Source of the DNA: Parapristionchus giblindavisi
Taxonomy: Eukaryota; Nematoda; Chromadorea; Rhabditida; Diplogasteridae
Direction of reading: 5' to 3'
Assembly: GCA_943737045.1 (NCBI GenBank)
Contig: CALSFV010000269.1
Span: 62,001 to 126,000, forward strand
DNA: 64,000 bases
The notes under the pieces: generated by a model
Databases searched by the model: none
Seen by the model: only the letters and a program-made list of their open reading frames with translations
What the model was told of the DNA's origin: nothing
Shown here: one piece after another, positions 48,322-60,591 of the stretch
Numbering within the stretch: the stretch's first letter is position 1
How the letters are laid out: the number at the start of each line of letters is the position of its first letter
Program-made: the position numbers and the translations under genes

Positions 48322-49811
48322 AATTACTCTTTGAAGCCTGAATAAAAAGTAAAATTAGCTGACAAAACAAAAAGGGGCAACAACAAAGATTGATGATTCT
48401 AATTACCGTTAATTCTAAGTGGTAATTCGGGGGGTCGCACATACGATTTTCTATCGTGAACTGATTTTAATTATTTTATACGATTTTGCTCTTGTAAAGT
48501 CATTTTTTAGCATTTGGTTGATACAATATCAGACGAATAGATAAATACAACAAAACAGTTTGTAATATATTTGCGTGGAGTGCAATCATCTCGGTTAAAG
48601 GGAGAGTAACCTCACTCAATGGTCCCTTCGAAACGCAATGCTCTCTCGTTGTTAGAGAACAGAGAAATAGTGTGCGCAATGAAGAGGCTATTGAGAGTGG
48701 TTACGCTCCCTTTAAACGATCATGACCATGATTTCTCTATCCAAGCAGTACTCCTTGATTAATTTTTTATCATAAAAATTTTAATCACAAATTATCGTTC
48801 ACTAAAAAAGCACAGTAATCCACGAGAACAGCAACAAACATCACACACATTATCGCTCATCACTCAAAAGGCCACTGACAGTTCGAAATGCGATAGAGAA
48901 TAGAGTGAAGCCTATAGAGATCACTCTCTCGGTTTGACAGATAATGTTGTAATAATCATTCTATGCGTTCAACGTTTCGCAATTTCATATTTATTGCACA
49001 TATTTTCGGCTTCTTTCATCACATACATAAAGGAAAATTAGTGAAAACCAATGTTCTTTTGACGAAAATGTTCCCTCATCGTGTGATTTATCGTACTTTG
49101 TCCGCGCGCTAATGTAATCTCCGAGTAAATCCACTTAGTCCTACCAGTTTCCACCTGTTCCTAAGTAGTTGATAATCGAATTTTTTGATCGACATGAGGA
49201 ACGTTGTCAGAGTGATTATAGACATACAGAGGGTGGGAGGGCACAGGCAGGCAGATAAAAAAAGAGAGACAGACAGAGCGAAAAGATGGTGAGAGAGCGA
49301 ACGTAATGGGATTGATGATCTAACATCAAATGTTAAGACCATCATTCACGGTACCCCCCACTTACTTATAAGAAGACGACCCGTGCATTTATTTTAATTT
49401 TTCAACTTTAATTCGCTCATTTCTTTCAACCTCTTCATAGCATCAAACAATGTCTATCGCCAGATGCTTTTTAAATTGCGATTTGCCCGATCAGATCCGC
49501 TTTTACAATTTGCGAAATCTTTGGAATATAAAGTATCCCAAGAATTCTGATCTCGCGAACAAATTCGGAAGGATTGAAACTGAATATATTCAATTCTATA
49601 CTGTTCCGATTTTGCAATCACACCCATTACAAGTATAGTCCAATCATCACGGCCAAGATACGTCTCTATTTTAGTTGTCCTTTCACCGATAAAGGTCCAA
49701 ACTCTTTAATCTCTGCCCCTACAGTTCATTTGCTATCGGTAACTACGTCTGCGTCTGTATTTGAAACTGATATCAATCGTTCCCTATCATATTTACTTCC
49801 ATCTTTCAGCA
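48322..49811. other. divergent promoter region
   Basis: 1.49 kb between two divergent starts (48321 on -, 49812 on +). Apart from MITE B3 I see no convincing promoter element. TTTCAG at 49804-49809 is a splice acceptor 2 bases before the UGT ATG, as for a spliced leader. Confidence 0.5.
48595..48715. repeat. MITE family B, copy 3
   Basis: TTAA-AGGGAGAGTAACCTCAC to GGTTACGCTCCCT-TTAA. Lies in the divergent promoter region between the DMAC2L-like gene and the UGT. Confidence 0.9.
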
Positions 49812-52800
49812 ATGATCTTGGGTCGTCTCCTATTGTTCCTCCAGTGTGCCTATACCTACAAATATCTTATCTACAACCCGCAATTTGGCAATAGCCATGT
49901 CAATTTCATAGGAAGACTTACGGATGCCATAGTCGATGCTGGGCATGAAGCGGTACCAATTATAATATTTAAAAATATATTATCGATTAGTTATCCATCG
50001 ATATTTCAGGTTGTAGTCTCGCCCGCGATCGATCCTACTTGTGGGCGTGGACTTTCGAAAAAGGCTAGAGTGATTGAGGTATACGGTAGTTTACTCGGAA
50101 TACGATAGGTGTGTAGGTATACCGTATCCTCCTGGGTATACGCTATCGAACATCGAACATAGTCGTAATATCTACCTGTTCAAACGCCATCTTGATAATA
50201 TTGACACAGTTATTGTTGTTGTGATAGTGATAAGAGAGATTTGATACATTCTCGTCTGGAAAATGTTTTAGTCTTTGCCCAAAGTCGAGTTCATTCACCC
50301 CCTAAAAGGTGTAAAAAGAACTTTTGAGGAAGTACAAGTAGATAGACTTATCAATATGTAGTTTACTCGTAGAAAATAGTGTAGGTGAAACTATTGATCG
50401 ACCTAGGATGATCAAAACATGTCCAAGGATCAAAAAGTTGAAGTTAATGTGCCAATATAACTATCATGCTAACAACCCCCAACCTATTGGCTCTTGCAAT
50501 GAAACAAGTGATATGTTGCAGGATCATCTAAATTAGATTATCACAATTTCGACATTTTAAGATTCCTCAATGCCCCGAGGCAGCCGCTTTCTACGAGCGA
50601 ATGAGAACAAGCCAAGGAGCGATATCGTCCGTCTGGGTGTCCGATGCATTCTCACACATTTCTGTAAGGATTATGTCTTTTTTCTTCAAAAAAATATTGT
50701 GCAATTACTCATTTTCAAACGTTAATGACGTAGATAACTTCAGAGTGCATGACAAATGAGTTATCAATCGACTTATGATGATTTAGGCCTATCAACCAAT
50801 GCTTCGATCATGGGTAGATCAGTGCAGATTCACCCTTACTTATCCCGGATTACTTGAAGAACTCAGAGAGGAAAAATTCGATGCGGCCTTTGCAGAATCA
50901 CTTGACCACTGTGCATTTGGTATGTACCCAAAGATAGAGAATAAGCAACAAAATGAGAGCGCGGACGGTCAAAGTATACCATGTTTTACAATACGGTAAC
51001 ATTTATTGCATTTTGCTAAGTTTTCGATCTCACTGTGATTGATAAACACTATTAGAGATATAAATCTAATCTGCGAACAAGCCACTATTTGTAAAGCTTT
51101 CACGTCTCAAACATCTTTACAATCGGTGGATTTGTGTAATACGAGTCAGAAATTTCCGCTCTCTCGTAGAACAATTCGATCTGACACATGTTTTTCAGTC
51201 CTTTTCCACGAGGTTGGCATCGAGAAATGGGCAGTGACCCAGACGATGGCTGTAATCGATACCGGATCATATCTCTATCAAGTACCGCCTACCGTCTCCT
51301 ACACGCCATGTGGGTATTATCACTTACATATTTTAATCATTATCAATCGTCTCTTCGTTTTCTACACACTATCTCGCTGTATTTTGAAAACGAGTAATCA
51401 TATAGAGACCAATGATTAATGTTTAACTCCTTCAGAACTCTTCAAACACCTCTTATAGATTTCTGCTAGAGTTGGCTATTCGGGGATTCGGGGATTGCAA
51501 GCCCGCAATGGCCTCCCGAATAGCCAGCTCTATTTTCTGACTCATTTAAAATTTATAAAATTCTCCAATGATCTGAAATATTCACTCACAATTTCAGCTA
51601 TGATGGGTGGTCAGCAAGGAGATCAGATGAATCTTTTCGAACGATTCTCGAATCTTCTCTACTATCTGAAGATGGAGTGGCTGCTCGAGCGTAATCTCGA
51701 CATGTTTCAAGAAGAATACGACAAACTTGTGTACAACGCCCCATCGATTAGGGTATCACAGAGCGAGAAATCAATAATCATTTATCGATTTTAGATTTTC
51801 AATTTCAGGATATAATGTCAAATGCGTCTCTCGTGTTCCTGAATTCGGATCCAATGATCGATTTCCCGAAGCTGACATCGTCGAGGATATTAGATATCGG
51901 AGGAATCAGTGTTCATTCGGGACACACACCACTTAATAAGGTTTGAAACATAATGAAACCGGGATAAATGGTGGGCCAAAGGTGTACTATGATGACCACT
52001 TACTAGTGGTAACGCATGAGGGAGGTATCCCTTGAAGCACTTGATCGGGTATAAGGACAGACATAGTTTCTTATAAAATTCCTTCAAATTTATTTTTTTT
52101 AAAGATACGTAACAACTGATTTATAATATTTTCAGACATGGTCAGATATCATGAATCTCCGCAACAAAACTGTTCTCCTATCTTTCGGAACCTTTGTCAA
52201 GGCTCACCTTATGCCGGAGACCTTCAAGAGAAATATCAGAGAAACGCTGAAAAAGTTTCCCGACGTTACTTTTATCTGGAAATATGAGGTACATCAAAAT
52301 TAAAATGAATAATTAAATTAGTTTTTAAAAAAATATGAAAATAATTTAAATTTAGAAAAATATGTAGTTAAAATAAATTTAAAAAAAAATTAAAATAATT
52401 AAAATAATAATTAATTTAATTAAAATATAATTAATTTCCAGAAAAATCCATTTCAGAAACCGGAAGATGGAGTTTCGGGCAATCTATCGAACGTAATTGA
52501 GACTACGTGGGCTCCTCAACATGATCTACTATGTAATATTCCATGATTATAATCAATAAATTTGTGAATAATGATTGATTATCCAGTTGATCATCGGCTC
52601 TCCGCCTTTATCACTCACGGAGGCCAGGGCAGTATTACTGAAGCGAGTGCCGCAGGTATTATCGATTATGTTAAATTAATTACAATCAATTATAAAATGA
52701 AAATAAATAATATTTTTGTTTTACTCACTACGTTCTCTTCATTTAGTGTACAATTTCGGTGTACTCTAACATGTTTACGAACTGATTTTTCTAAAGTGAT

Positions 52801-53465
52801 GCAATATATCCATTCTGTCAGGTGTGCCTCTCATCGCTATCCCAATCACCGCAGATCAATTGAGAAACGGAGCATCCGTGAGTTTATAGGGTTTTTTTAA
52901 GTTAGACATACAAATATCTGTTTTAGGTAAGACGAAACAACGTTGGAGTGATGCTGAATAAGGAAGATCTGGGCAGAATGGGACCATTGGAAGATGCGAT
53001 TAAAGAAGTTTTAGGCAATAAAATGTACGACCTACTTTTAAAAAAAATACTACAGTAATCTGTACACGCTTGAATCTAACAAAAATTCCTTCAAAGCCTA
53101 TTAATAATCAATATTCGTTGCAGATACGCTGAGAACGCTCGAGAACTTTCACAAATGATAACAGATAGACCTTTCAAGCAAAAAGAAGTCAGTTTAACTA
53201 CTTTTTTTAAAAATTTTAAATATTAAAAATATATTTTTATTTACAGGTTTTCATCCGAAATATGGACTTCTTAGCGAAACACGGGCCACTTCGACGATTA
53301 GATCATTACGGATATAAATTGTCCTTTGTACAATATTATTTATTAGATATTGCTGCGTTGTTCTTCATGTTTTCTTTAGCATCAATTGTTTTGTTGTTTT
53401 TCTTTGTTCGTTATGCTATGAAAAATTTTCCGGTGAGGGTAACGCTGAAACGAAAAGGTGATTGA
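49812..53465 (+). CDS. UDP-glycosyltransferase (UGT family, ER membrane)
   Basis: Transfers sugar from a UDP-sugar to small lipophilic acceptors in the ER (phase II detoxification). Thirteen exons: 49812-49952, 50010-50078, 50562-50663, 50787-50919, 51199-51309, 51598-51752, 51809-51940, 52136-52288, 52457-52532, 52587-52655, 52822-52877, 52927-53024, 53124-53187, plus the last at 53247-53465, so fourteen in all; 525 aa, typical length. The N-terminus is a signal peptide (MILGRLLLFLQCAYTYKYLI) followed by HVNFIGRLTDAIVDAGHE. The UGT signature is intact: TWAPQHDLL..HRLSAFITHGGQGSITEA, then GVPLIAIPITADQLRNG. A single C-terminal membrane helix (YYLLDIAALFFMFSLASIVL) is followed by a basic tail ending LKRKGD. 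A complete, probably functional gene. Substrate cannot be inferred. Converges on the epoxide hydrolase, stops 190 bp apart. Confidence 0.95.
51467..51531. repeat. short perfect-stem foldback in a UGT intron
   Basis: AGAGTTGGCTATTCGGGGA pairs with TCCCGAATAGCCAGCTCT around a 20-base loop. Confidence 0.75.
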
Positions 53466-53655
53466 ATCATATTTTAATAATTTTGTAATTTTTTCTTGAG
53501 TGAAACTCATCCTGAAACGTGTTGTGCAATCGGTGATAAATGAAAGATTTAATTTTATTTCCATGTCTATATCATGACTAACTAACATAACTATCTTTTT
53601 AGTGACGTCATCGATACTCAAGCTATCAAGAAAGTAAAATAAGTTACGCCGTATA

Positions 53656-56600
53656 TTACAGTAAAGAGGATACAAATTTGAATAAGTCATTGGCAATGAA
53701 TTGAGGTTCTTCGAAAGCAGCGAAATGTCCTCCTTCCTGCATCACAACCTGAGACTTCAGATTATACATTGTGGAGAGCACCTGAAATGTTCCATGAATT
53801 CCATTTATTTTTATAATTTCTTAAATATTAATAAAATTTCGACTCGGTTTTTTGAGAAAGAGTACTTCACAAGGGAAGTCTTTTTAGTCTCAGTGAGACT
53901 TTTGAATAAGAGTATTTTTCCTGAATAGGTATAGGGAAAATATGATAAGAGCCAAAAAATTAGCTGCTGCCATGCACTTTCAGATTTTATATAATTAATG
54001 TTAATTTTGTAATTTTTTTTTAAAATGTTGAAAAAATCACAAAACGTAGGCGACAAGCAGTGTATGAAATAAGGTGCCCCGGAAAGGGCCGTGAAAACTT
54101 AGCGGCGTCATAAATAATGCATGCGAACTTGAAAATTGCAATTTCACAAAATTAAAATTAATTATAAAAAATCTGAAAGTGCATGGCAGCAGCTAATTTT
54201 TTGGCTCCCATCATATTTAACCTATACCTATCGAGGAAAAATACTCTTATTCAAAAGTCTCACTGAGACTGAAAAGACTTCCCTTGTCAGTGGCGCATAC
54301 CACGGTGTTTAGAAGTACAGCGCGAATACAAAAACCCAGTATATTTACATAGAAAAAGTAAAAAATAATAATATTTAAAAAATAAAATAAATACCTCGGC
54401 TGGTTCTTTATCGTAGATTTCTTTTGCCGACTGAACATGACCAGTCGGTACGGATTGATACATGCTGAAATTTGATAATTTACAAGAAAAATCAATAATT
54501 AGATCTTCCAAGCAGACCTCTCGAGAGCGATGAGGTGCTTGTCTCTGGTGTACTCCTTGTAGAACCGTTGAGAGGATACTATGTTGCCCTGAATTTAAAA
54601 ATAAATTATTTTTATTTATATTGATTTATCTTTACTTGTGTCCAGTATATCGTGATTACTGTGAGTAGTTCGTCTAGAGTGAATTTTCTGAAATTCAATG
54701 TAAAAATTGAATCATAAAACGCTTCATTCTGAAAAAAAATTTAAACAGGCACAAACTTTGTCAGTCCTCCATCGGCCAACTTTTTGTTATGCGGATCAGT
54801 CCAAGCCGAGAACTTCTCAAGAATATATGCCGCCATACCGATCGGAGAGTCGTTTAGTGCAGTTCCTAAAATACGTGCGATCAAACTTGCAAGAAATGAT
54901 CAGCTTTCTGTGGCCATATGCATGGAACCATTTGCTGAGGAACGTGACGTCATAACCGTAGGCGTATGCCAAAATTCTTGTGCCGTTACGGTTCTTGGAA
55001 AACAGTTTGGTCTCTGAATCAAGTCATTTGTTTTCACTGTCGGACAATCCAGACAAACAAAAGACATTTGCAGTTTCCATTTTATTGAGCGTATAAAAAT
55101 CACTTGTTTTATTTGTAGAAGAGACTATTTCTTGTTTTACATGGTTCAGAAACTATGCCAATCACTTTTATGTATATCAAATAGCGCGCGGCGAAGGTCA
55201 GCCGGGTTAGGGAAAGGCAGCGGAGAGACAATGGAGAGGCGGGGCGAGATCTAGCCTTTGAGCGACTTCCGTTCTTTAGAGCACAGTGTCATTTTCTTAT
55301 GCTAGTACATTTTATACGCACAATAACAATTATTGATTATTGAGGATATGAGTACTGCACTCACCTACAGTATCCGGTTTGGTTGCCTGAATGAGGAAGT
55401 AGCCAGCTTCTTTTGTTAGCTCTATGAAGTTTTGTAATGGATTGTATTTTTGATGAGCTTTGTGGGCGAAAAGTGCCTGCAATTCGAATTATAAAAATTA
55501 TAATAATTATAATAACAATAATTATAATTATTAATAATCTTTTTTTTCAAGACAAATAATCTCTCACCGTTGGGTATATAAATCCAGCGATCATGTAGAG
55601 TAGAGTCTTTGGATTGGTGGGAATGAGTGGAAGCATATTAATATGCAGTCCAAGCACACTGAAGAGCATATGCTAGGTTGAGTACAAATTTTTTTACCAA
55701 GTCGCAATCTATTTTTTGTGAGTATTAACAGGAATATTGAAAAATAAATTGAATAATTAAATAAAACTACCTCTCTGGATAGACTTTTGCAAAATAGTTA
55801 GTAATGATCGCTCCCCAGTCTCCTCCTTGAAGATAGTATCTGAATCAAAATGATATCGATTGATTGATAGATCGATATTCTTACTTCTTATGACCGAGTC
55901 TTTCCATGAGCTTCTTGAATACACGAGCCGCAGCGAGTTGACTGAATCCTGTAATAATCGATTTATAAAAAAAATTTTTTTCAACATTTTTCTTCTTTCT
56001 TCATATATTTATTTCTGTTTTTATTATCACTTTCTTTCTTGATTCATGCATCCAATTAACGAAATATATTATTGGACAAATATAAGAATCAATTACCCTT
56101 TTTCTTGGGTTGTGTTGAAAATCCGAATCCAGGAATGGAAGGCGCGATCACTTCAAAGGCAAAGTCGCCATTGCCGATATTGTGAGCTGCAGGGTCAGTC
56201 AGCATTGGAATTATCTGTAATATAAAGTAATATATATAATTTTATTTTCAAAATAAATGATACTAAGTATTTTCAGATTAAAAAATAATATAAAGTATTT
56301 TCAAAATTGAACTCCAGCATTACGGGGAAATATATAATATCAACCGAGTAGTGCTATTCTAATATTCAAAAATTGCAATTGTAATCGATTTTATGAAATT
56401 CGTTAACCTTGTAGAACTCGAATACGCAGCCAGGCCAGCCATGGACTATAAGAAGCGGAAGAATTTTCTTGTATTTATTCTCATCGGGCTTGACGTGATA
56501 GAAATGCACCTATAATATAAGCAATTATGATTGGTTTATAAAAGTCGTTGTATCACATAGAGTGTATTCACTTTTGAACTATTTTCACTTTTGAAGGAAC

Positions 56601-58374
56601 ACCTCGAGGCGCTCTGGCAATGCTCTCTCGCTTTCTTTGTCTACGAGACATTGTTGCCAGAGAGGAAAGTACAATTAGCTCGGGGAGTGCATTTAAAGGG
56701 AGCGTAACCTCACTCAATGGTCTCTTCGACGCGCAATGCTCTCTCGTTGTTAGAGAATAGAGAAATAGTGTGCGCAATGAAGAGACCATTGAGAGAGGTT
56801 ACGCTCCCTTTAATGGTTCCGCAGATCTCTGTGTGATCTCAACACGTTCTCTCGTTCGTAGATGAGACGATAACGCATAAACGAGAGAAAAACGTCCCCA
56901 ACTAACATCGATTCCTTCTATCTCCGTAGTGAATTGTGGCCATGAGTTGAGAATGTCTTCTTGTTTACGCCAATCAAACTTGTTCAGCCAATATTCTTGC
57001 ACCTGCAATGATAGCGATGCACGGGTCAACAATGACGGCACTATTTGAGAACCAAAAACCGAAAGGATATGAAAAATATGAAATAAACACGAAGGGTACG
57101 GCATTTTACACTAGACTTTTCTGCTATAGTTTAGGACTGGTTCCGTGGGTGCAAGGTTTGATGAGAACCGATGAATAATAACTGACTGGATGATATCTAT
57201 GCGCATATTTTGTCTATTCATTAGCGCTTGTATATCATATACAAATAGTTATCATGCAGTCTGTTCTTATTCATCGGTTCTCATCCAACCTAGTGCCGTT
57301 CCGTGTTCTGAAGTAGTGCTGCCCATTGTGAAGCTACATGTCATTCACGCTCGCCCAAGAAACCATAAGTGTATTATGGTTATTATTATCTCTTTTTTTT
57401 ATTTTCGCTATTTTCGGTTAGTATTTTCGCTGATGATATTAAGATATTAAGCCTTATGCGACGGAAATCCATCTATCCCTATTCTGTGTACACATCACCC
57501 TGTTATTACATATATTTGATGGAATAAAGAATAATAATAATAATAATTATCAATAGTACCTCCTTGAGATAGTTTACATTGCATCCATACACGAAGGAGT
57601 TCTCATCTTCCAGCACTTCATGACCGAATCGAGAGTAGGTCAGACGAGCTTTCAGGTCCTTAAATGGTACACGCGAGCTTATTTTACTATCACGCCCTGG
57701 CCATACTCTCTCGCCGACAATGCAAGAGAGAGGGTGTTCCCAGAGCGGGGAGTTTCAAATTATCGTAGGATGTGCATACAAAATTGATAAACCCTAAGAC
57801 ACCGTTTCTTTCTATGTGATTTCACGTTTGAATCTTTCTATATATTTCTGACTCTCTGTAAGAAATGATAAAATATGAATTAAAATAAAAAAATAAAAAA
57901 TTTCAAAGATCGTACCATCAATGTGTCTTCAGGTATGTCGACGGTGAATGGTTTGATCTCAACGTTATCTTGCCGTGGATTCCCGCTACCGAACCACCCA
58001 TTACTGGGAACTTCTGGCTGAAGTTTATTCATTAATCAATGCATCCGAGGAAACAGGGACGCCCAGTCAAGAGATGGAGGGACGATTTCGTGAAGGCAGC
58101 TGGTTCTCAATTCATGCAAATTGCGAGGCACAATCGTTCGGAATGGAGGAATTTCATGACAACCCAGCTACGAAACACCCATTAACTGATAAAGTTGTTC
58201 AATGTCAAAAAATATGTCAATGCATCTGTGTACAAGAATCAATCGATAATCATTCGATAAACGTTCATAAACTCAATACTTTCTTACCAATCTGATCAAC
58301 TTCAGATACAATGAGTACAGGTAGCCTGCTCCAATCGCGATCAATGACGAAATGATTATTAGAAATAGTACCAT
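53656..58374 (-). CDS. microsomal-type epoxide hydrolase (EPHX1 family)
   Basis: Alpha/beta hydrolase that opens epoxides to diols at the ER. Fifteen exons on -: 58374-58288, 58017-57916, 57658-57560, 57002-56907, 56509-56408, 56214-56097, 55948-55885, 55839-55771, 55658-55568, 55476-55365, 54865-54757, 54687-54636, 54588-54518, 54464-54395, 53781-53656; 455 aa, the length of human EPHX1. Residues 1-20 are a membrane anchor (VLFLIIISSLIAIGAG). Motifs: HGWPG oxyanion hole in exon 5, GGDWG with the nucleophile Asp in exon 8, PTGHVQSAKEI carrying the acid Glu in exon 14 and EGGHFAAFEEP with the catalytic His in exon 15. All catalytic residues are present. ATTAG ends one base before the ATG (trans-splice acceptor). 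The acceptor of exon 3 (ATTTAAG) coincides with the terminal TTAA of a MITE. Confidence 0.95.
53870..54286. repeat. 417-bp foldback element in the last epoxide hydrolase intron
   Basis: CAAGGGAAGTCTTTTTAGTC at the left and GACTGAAAAGACTTCCCTTG at the right. The arms extend about 120 bp each through GAATAAGAGTATTTTTCCT and TTAGCTGCTGCCATGCACTT. Flanked by TCA on both sides, a likely 3-bp target duplication. Confidence 0.9.
56589..56696. repeat. MITE family C, copy 7, abutting a family B copy
   Basis: TTGAAGGAACACCTCGAGGC at the left (eroded) and TTAGCTCGGGGAGTGCAT-TTAA at the right. The terminal TTAA is shared with MITE B4. Confidence 0.85.
56693..56813. repeat. MITE family B, copy 4
   Basis: TTAA-AGGGAGCGTAACCTCAC to GAGGTTACGCTCCCT-TTAA. 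The best preserved B copy. It ends 94 bp from an epoxide hydrolase exon. Confidence 0.92.
57660..57778. repeat. MITE family C, copy 8, touching an exon
   Basis: TTAA-ATGGTACACGCGAGC to AAATTATCGTAGGATGTGCA. Its TTAA is part of the ATTTAAG splice acceptor of epoxide hydrolase exon 3 on -. Confidence 0.85.
58051..58185 (+). pseudogene. LINE (RTE-like) C-terminal fragment in epoxide hydrolase intron 1
   Basis: The + frame reads KQGRPVKRWRDDFVKAAGSQ, then ARHNRSEWRNFMTTQ and a stop. The GRP.KRW.DD motif with a terminal W(R)xW-type tail is characteristic of RTE-type reverse transcriptases. Only about 44 codons remain; opposite strand to the host gene. Confidence 0.7.
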
Positions 58375-58840
58375 CCTAATGGAAAAAAGTAATGAAATCA
58401 CTCAGAGAATGAATGGGTGTGCACAATTGTTGAAAAGGAAACAGTGATAAGTGTTTGTCGTGTTTGTCACTTTTACGCAGCATTCTTAATAGACTACAAT
58501 ACAAACCACACTTTCGTACAAAAGACAAAAATACCTATATGTCATATAAAAACAAAATTAATGTACTTGGTGAAACTAACAATCGCCAATTAAAGTAGTA
58601 ATCGATAGTGAAAGGTGTGCATCTTATTTGTAAATAAGATATTTATAACTAGCGGATAAGAATCGTTTCATTACAGTGTAACGAATTGGCACCTCTTATC
58701 AATCCCCGATTAGAACGAGGTTTTCTTATATAGCCGTTCTTTCCAAATTTTCGATAGTCGTCTATGGTTTGTGCAAATGTCATTTTGTGAACTATAAACT
58801 CTCATATCCCATACATATTATTGAGCATTGAATTTCATTT

Positions 58841-58925
58841 ACTTCTTAGGTTTCTGGCCACCCCCTCATCCCCCATTTCGATCTTTTCGATAGAATGGAG
58901 GGGTGACCAGAAAGCGAAGAAGTGC
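58841..58925. repeat. short foldback
   Basis: TTACTTCTTAGGTTTCTGGCCACCCC pairs imperfectly with GGGGTGACCAGAAAGCGAAGAAGT. Loop near CGATCTTTTCGATAG. Confidence 0.7.
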
Positions 58926-59189
58926 CGAATTTCATAAATATATAGCATGACAAATATACGGTGTTGAAAGACCGGAAAGACTAATCGTACAAAGAAGACA
59001 TTCAAGAAAGAAGAGAAGACTAGACTTAAGACTCTTCCAGATCAGTAGTGTAAGCTAGATGCCTGCGGGCAGGTCACAATCGATAGGTGGAGACGTAGAG
59101 GAGAAGCGAGATGTTTGTATAAAGGAAGAGAAAAGATAATAATGAACGGAAATTCCTCAGCCAGGAAAATGCTCGTGCAACCTAGTTTT

Positions 59190-59250
59190 AAGTTGGCTGA
59201 TTGTCCACCCATATGGTATTAGTTCGAATCCCCCTTGGGCGCATCCGTAG
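59190..59250 (+). other. tRNA-like (SINE or pseudo-tRNA) fragment
   Basis: TTGGCTGATTGTCC resembles an A box; AGTTCGAATCCCC is a near-consensus B box 30 bases on. No 7-bp acceptor stem closes around them, so this is not a functional tRNA as read. Confidence 0.35.
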
Positions 59251-59734
59251 TCTCTTTCACCCTTCTTGTATACTCTGGACTATTGAGAACTGGGTGACCA
59301 TAGAATTATGTATATTTTCTATATTGAGTTTTATCTATCAATTTTATCAAATCATGCGATAGATGCCCTGATATTCATAATATCTCCGCGGGTTTTTTTT
59401 CGCGATGCATTTAAATTTTTTTTTATTTTTATATTTTTTAAGTGGTCTGCCAATGGCTCGTGTCAGGTAGTCTCTCCAGCGCATGGTCGATGCCGCTGCA
59501 TCAAAATCGATAAACAATAATCGATAAACAATCAGAGTTGATTTTTCTACTTATATACAGAAATTACAAGATCAAAGATCAAAGATCAAAGATCGATTCT
59601 CTGACTTATGAGCAGGTGATTCCCAGCACTCGGAACATACTGCATTCGCCTTCTGACCGGATCTGTAGTGTTACCGGATCTGTAGTGACATGAGATGAAG
59701 ATGAACGTATTATATATTACATTTTGATTCTCCT

Positions 59735-59853
59735 TTAAAGGCACACCCCAAGCTAATTTTGCTCTCCGCATTGGCAATACTATCTCATAGACATAGAAAG
59801 CGAGAGAGTGTGGCCAGAGCGGAGTGTTTCAAATTAGCTTTTGGTGTCGCTGC
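59735..59853. repeat. MITE family C, copy 9
   Basis: TTAA-AGGCACACCCCAAGC to TTCAAATTAGCTTTTGGTGT. Right end slightly eroded. Confidence 0.88.
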
Positions 59854-60504
59854 AAGCAAAACGTTTTTTTTTTGCAAATTAATAAATCTTGTTACTCAGA
59901 CGCATTCGGAAAGGGTTTGGTGAAAAACGTGTTGTAATAATATGGATCTCCGCGGGGAAGGGTATGATTTTTGTGCGCTTTTTCAAGCATGAAATTGCGA
60001 TTTTCCCACTAGATAAAATACGAAGATCGCATGTCTATAGCAATCTAGCACTAATATGAAGTGGTGGCCTCTGTCAATTGCTGAATAACGTCCCACTCTT
60101 CTTCTAGCAAAAAATATACAATTATGATGAAAATACTAACAATACAGGATGAAGGAAGACAGTTCAGTTTGCTCTAGCCAGCAAGAATCCTTGCCAAACC
60201 GGACACCGTAAAAGTAAGACCCGGTCATGCCGCTCGAAACTGTCTCCTCGGACACAAGAATTGTGGAATCTGAAGACCTGCTTATGAAGATCAACGTCCA
60301 TGTATTGGGCTGTGTGAGCAACTGTACAATATGGTATTGTAATTTATGCTTGCAAAGTGAAACAATCCACTAATTCATAAATATGTACAGCAGAGACATA
60401 AGAGAGAATGAGGAAAACCCGCAAGTAGATGGGCGAGATGAGTTTTTCAAAGCAGCCGGTACTTAATTCCTTCAATGATCGCAAAGGACAAAAATCATGG
60501 CAAC

Positions 60505-60590
60505 TTAAAGGGAGAGTAACATCTCTCTCAATGGTCTCCTCGATGCACAATGCTTTCTCGCTGTTAGAGAACAGAGAAATAGTGTGATAG
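60505..60590. repeat. truncated MITE family B, copy 5
   Basis: TTAA-AGGGAGAGTAACATCTC through AACAGAGAAATAGTGTGATA. It stops just past the hairpin tip, immediately after the stop codon of the FkbM gene on -, so it supplies that gene's 3' UTR. Confidence 0.85.
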
Positions 60591-60591
60591 T

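Larger units (their letters stand above)
58375..60591. other. intergenic region upstream of epoxide hydrolase
   Basis: No gene recognised. Holds a foldback (58841-58925), a tRNA-like fragment (59190-59250), a run of AAAGATC repeats (59567-59594), MITE C9 and a truncated MITE B5. Confidence 0.5.

Noticed and set aside
57975..58295. 106-aa frame on + in epoxide hydrolase intron 1
   Set aside because: The meaningful frame there is the overlapping LINE tail at 58051-58185; the longer frame spans exon 2 of the host gene in antisense.
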